Below are positions 61,448 through 64,000 of a DNA stretch of 64,000 bases, piece after piece; within the stretch, counting starts at the first letter, position 1, and every line of letters begins with the position of its first letter. Source of the stretch: Persicaria tinctoria. Taxonomy: Eukaryota; Streptophyta; Magnoliopsida; Caryophyllales; Polygonaceae. The stretch covers positions 992,001-1,056,000 of the forward strand of contig JBANSL010000004.1 of NCBI GenBank assembly GCA_037127255.1, read 5' to 3'. The notes beneath the pieces are model-generated. The model was given only the letters and a program-made list of their open reading frames with translations, was not told where the DNA came from and searched no databases. The position numbers were made by a program, and so were the translations under genes.

Positions 61448-63854
61448 TCATTTTCTGGAGTACTTCAGTCTTCTCTTTAGCTCACACTTAGGCAACAGTC
61501 TATTAGAGGGAGGTCTTCCTGGTCCCCTCTTAACAACAGGAGGGTAACACTTTATAGATCTTATTGCTTCAGGGACGCCTGATTCATCGTCTGTCAGCAC
61601 TGGGTATATTGTTTCAGCATAAGCTAATTTCCAAGCATCAGTTGTGTAAAATCTGGCAACAAAGTCTGATACATTTGCCTTAACCTTCATGATGGCTGAA
61701 AGAGCATGAACACATGAGATCTTCTCTATATCGAAAAACTTGCAAGTGCATGTTTTTGCTGACAGGTCCACTATTGCATGAGACCCTTGCCCTTTTACTT
61801 CAAATTTATATTCATCCAGCCTCTGAACTTTGTATTCTCTAGCTTGATCTTGCAGGTTCCTAATCAAATCAAGTACTGCTAGTGTCAGCGTGTCCTCATG
61901 TTTGGATGCCTTTTCTCTACGCTCTTGGAACCATTCCCCGAGTTTCTCTCTAGCAAAATTCAACAGTGCAACAATAGGGTAATTTTTCTTCCCCTTGAAG
62001 ATGGAATTTAAGCTCTCTGCATTATTAGATGTCATCATGTTGTATCTGGTGATTGGTGAATGTGCTCTAGCCCACCTATGTACTCCTGCTGACACTAAAT
62101 AGGTCGCCATCTTCGGGCAGCTTTCCCTTATGCGGTTAAAATATTTGTCGAACTCCCCAGTACTATAACTATCCGCTGCTTTCTTGAACCAATTTCCCAA
62201 GTATCTTTTCTTGAATGTGCTTCTAATATTTTGTTCCATGTGCCATCTACAAAGGCAGTGATGTGCACTGGGGTAAACCAAGCCAATTGCTCTTGCAATG
62301 CTGACATGTCTATCAGACACAAACACCAGATCATTTGATGGAGGAACAACCCTCATCAGCTGGCGAAGAAACCACTCCCAAGAGCTGTTGTTTTCTGTGT
62401 CAGCAATGGCAAATGCAAGGGGGAAAATATTTCTGTTTGCATCTTGCGCTACTGCCCCAAGCAAAGTCCCTTTGTATTTCCCAGTTAAAAATGTTCCATC
62501 AATAACAACAACCTGTAAAATAATGATCATAAGTTGTGCGATGACAAAGGAATATTCAAAAGTGATCTGTGCTGACACTGATAAGTTTATACCTTTTTCA
62601 ATGCAGGGAAGGCCCGAATGCACTGCCCAAATGATAAAAACAAGTATTTAAACCTGCCATCATCATCTGTTGACATCAATGCAACAGTTCCATCATTTTT
62701 CTCCATAATCATGTGACAAAATAATGGCAAGTCAGCAAAATTTGACTCCGGTGTCCCTCTGTCCCTTTCTTGTGCAATTCTTCTTGACTTCCATGTTGTC
62801 CAATAACTAATGGGAATTCTTTTTTCAGTCCTCATTTTATCCATTATCTGCTTTGGATTGTAGCCGCTGCTGACACTGTAATAATGCATACATTAGAATG
62901 AATGATGTGATACCTGAACTGAGTGTTACTTTGATGATAAAATATAGACACTTACACTGGCTGGATTATGCTTGCTACCACTGAGGAAGGTGCTTGCCTG
63001 CAATTGCTTGTCCTCACATCCCATGTGCATGTGTGAAAACCATTGTACGCTGACACCTCGTAGCAATTCTGAGAAACAGTATTTACGTGTAACTTCCATC
63101 TGCAGCTAGTATCCACGCAATGCGCCCTAAAATACTTGGGTTCAGATCTCGTTACTCGGTACCCAAATATTTCTGTCACCGATAAAATACGTAAAGCATC
63201 CTTCATTTCCTTCTTTGATTCAAAGGTTCTCCCAATGTACATTGTGCTGGATGAGGTATTGTTGAAACTACTCATGCTAGAGCTGTCATCCTTGCAATCT
63301 TCAATTGTTTTATCTCTACTGCGCATGGAAGAGTACAGTCACCTCCAGGTGTCAGCATCACAATCAATGTCATTATCATCCTCCATATCATCATCCATAT
63401 CATCATTCATGTCATCTGACCCCACCGTCTGCATTTGAGGGTCGGCAATCATATGATTTTGCTCCCTGTCATACTCAATCAATCCAACTGATTTCACACT
63501 CTCCCTGTCAGCTGTGTCAACAATTGCAAGTGGTTGTGCCTGTATGCTAACACACAACTCAACAGCATAGTCTACACCATCTAGTGCTGATATATCGAGG
63601 AATTCTTTCAAATCAGTGTCACAATCAACTATAAGTGGGGCTTTGAGCTTTTTGCATGGGTGCAAATGACTAAATTGCAATTCAAGAACACTGTCTACAT
63701 TGAATCTAGTGCACACCTTTCTCTTCAAGTCTTGTAGTGTTGTTGAATCATATAGCAAAAACACCTTTGATGTTGTATTTCCAACAAATTCCAGGCCTGT
63801 GTCAGCAAACACCCATGATCCACCAAATACTACTGTAATCACATGAGGTTCCAT
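61448..63854 (-). pseudogene. MuDR-type MULE transposase, one in-frame stop
   Basis: There are three exons: 63854-62956, 62875-62593 and 62512-61448, in phase with GT-AG introns. The N-terminal 170 residues form a PB1-like module (MEPHVITVVFGGSW) with an acidic tail. A TGA at 63341-63339 interrupts the frame, and translation could restart at the ATG ending at 63326. Next is the MuDR DNA-binding block (IGRTFESKKEMKDALRI and Cys/His residues). The DDE catalytic domain has VIDGTFL, VSDRH, CRWHMEQN and SNNAESLNS. A SWIM zinc finger (CTCKFFDIEKISCVHA) and an AT-hook (KRGPGRPPSNR) end the protein. Only the TGA argues against activity. It may be real decay, readthrough, or a sign that the two parts are separate proteins. 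Confidence 0.88.
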
Positions 63855-64000
63855 TTATGATTGACCTATCAATTAAATAGAGACAGTATGCAAACAATCA
63901 GTGTCACAACGAGTTTACTCTGATTCCATGTCAGCATGATAGATATAAGTTAGATACATGCAATATGTATACAAGTACAATGAATTGCATTTGATTCCGT
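63855..64000 (-). promoter_or_regulatory. upstream region of the transposase gene (truncated by the window)
   Basis: The leader and presumably the promoter of the transposase, with one exact motif copy at 63929. The right end of the element is not in the window. Confidence 0.5.

Larger units (their letters stand above)
56183..63936. repeat. dispersed TGCTGACA/TGTCAGCA motif of the MULE
   Basis: Exact 8-mers on either strand start at 56183, 57222, 57251, 57279, 57496, 57920, 58526, 58634, 59147, 59456, 59660 and 60934. They continue at 61260, 61278, 61437, 61592, 61757, 62087, 62299, 62398, 62570, 62868, 63350, 63800 and 63929, making 25 in 7.75 kb. A longer consensus is AATGCTGACAC. One-mismatch forms containing GCTGAC or GTCAGC add about ten more (for example 58050, 58467, 59949, 60178, 61883, 63048, 63506), and TGTTGACA variants are also frequent. 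Chance predicts about 0.24 exact copies. In the first 55 kb I noticed only two (5882 and 17970). Confidence 0.93.

Noticed and set aside
63318..63341. A 24-nt intron that would remove the TGA in the transposase.
   Set aside because: The donor and acceptor look acceptable, but plant introns need roughly 60 nt or more.

Overview
The window is nuclear DNA of a flowering plant, most likely a core eudicot. It has spliceosomal genes with short plant-type introns, plant-only families (a NAC transcription factor, a filament-like plant protein, a CBSCBSPB-type protein, an LRR receptor-like protein), a plant-type U2 snRNA promoter, an intron-containing elongator tRNA-Met, and many classes of plant transposon. 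The species cannot be fixed from the sequence.

Layout. 1-1708 is the 5' end of a decayed Ty3/gypsy retrotransposon on the minus strand. 1.7-4.3 kb is AT-rich with small insertions. 4.6-5.8 kb (+) is an ATAF-type NAC gene with an ABRE/G-box promoter. 6.5-8.5 kb (-) is an A1-type aspartic protease. 9.09-9.36 kb (-) is a U2 snRNA gene with its promoter. 9.55-11.76 kb (-) is an ALDH3 aldehyde dehydrogenase. 12.5-16.6 kb holds LTR and MITE remnants. 16.66-17.6 kb (+) is an unrecognised plant gene. 18.65-20.7 kb (-) is a membrane RING-CH ubiquitin ligase. 22.45-25.05 kb (-) is a broken L1-type LINE. 26.0-30.8 kb (-) is the Mediator kinase CDKE/CDK8. 32.35 kb (+) is tRNA-Met(CAT). 33.0-35.9 kb (-) is a filament-like coiled-coil protein. 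37-41.3 kb is AT-rich with a MITE and a complete SINE. 41.8-46.3 kb (+) is a CBS/PB1 protein with 14 exons. 47.3-50.6 kb (+) is an LRR receptor-like protein with a frameshift. 50.9-54.8 kb is a nest of insertions: a hAT element with 8-bp target duplication, a copia fragment, a complete TRIM and related LTRs.

From about 55.1 kb to the window end lies a Mutator-like element (MULE) with two convergent genes. One is a 1,294-residue DUF1985-Ulp1-protease protein on the plus strand. The other is a MuDR-type transposase on the minus strand. The left end carries a 21-bp tandem array. The rest of the element is saturated with one short word, TGCTGACA/TGTCAGCA, in exons, introns and spacers and on both strands. 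I counted 25 exact copies in 7.75 kb. This is the most unusual signal in the window. It fits an element that marks its own DNA for recognition by one of its own proteins, as VANC anti-silencing proteins do for Arabidopsis VANDAL MULEs.

Exon boundaries were worked out by eye from splice signals, codon phase and family similarity. Every multi-exon model keeps phase except where a frameshift or stop is stated.
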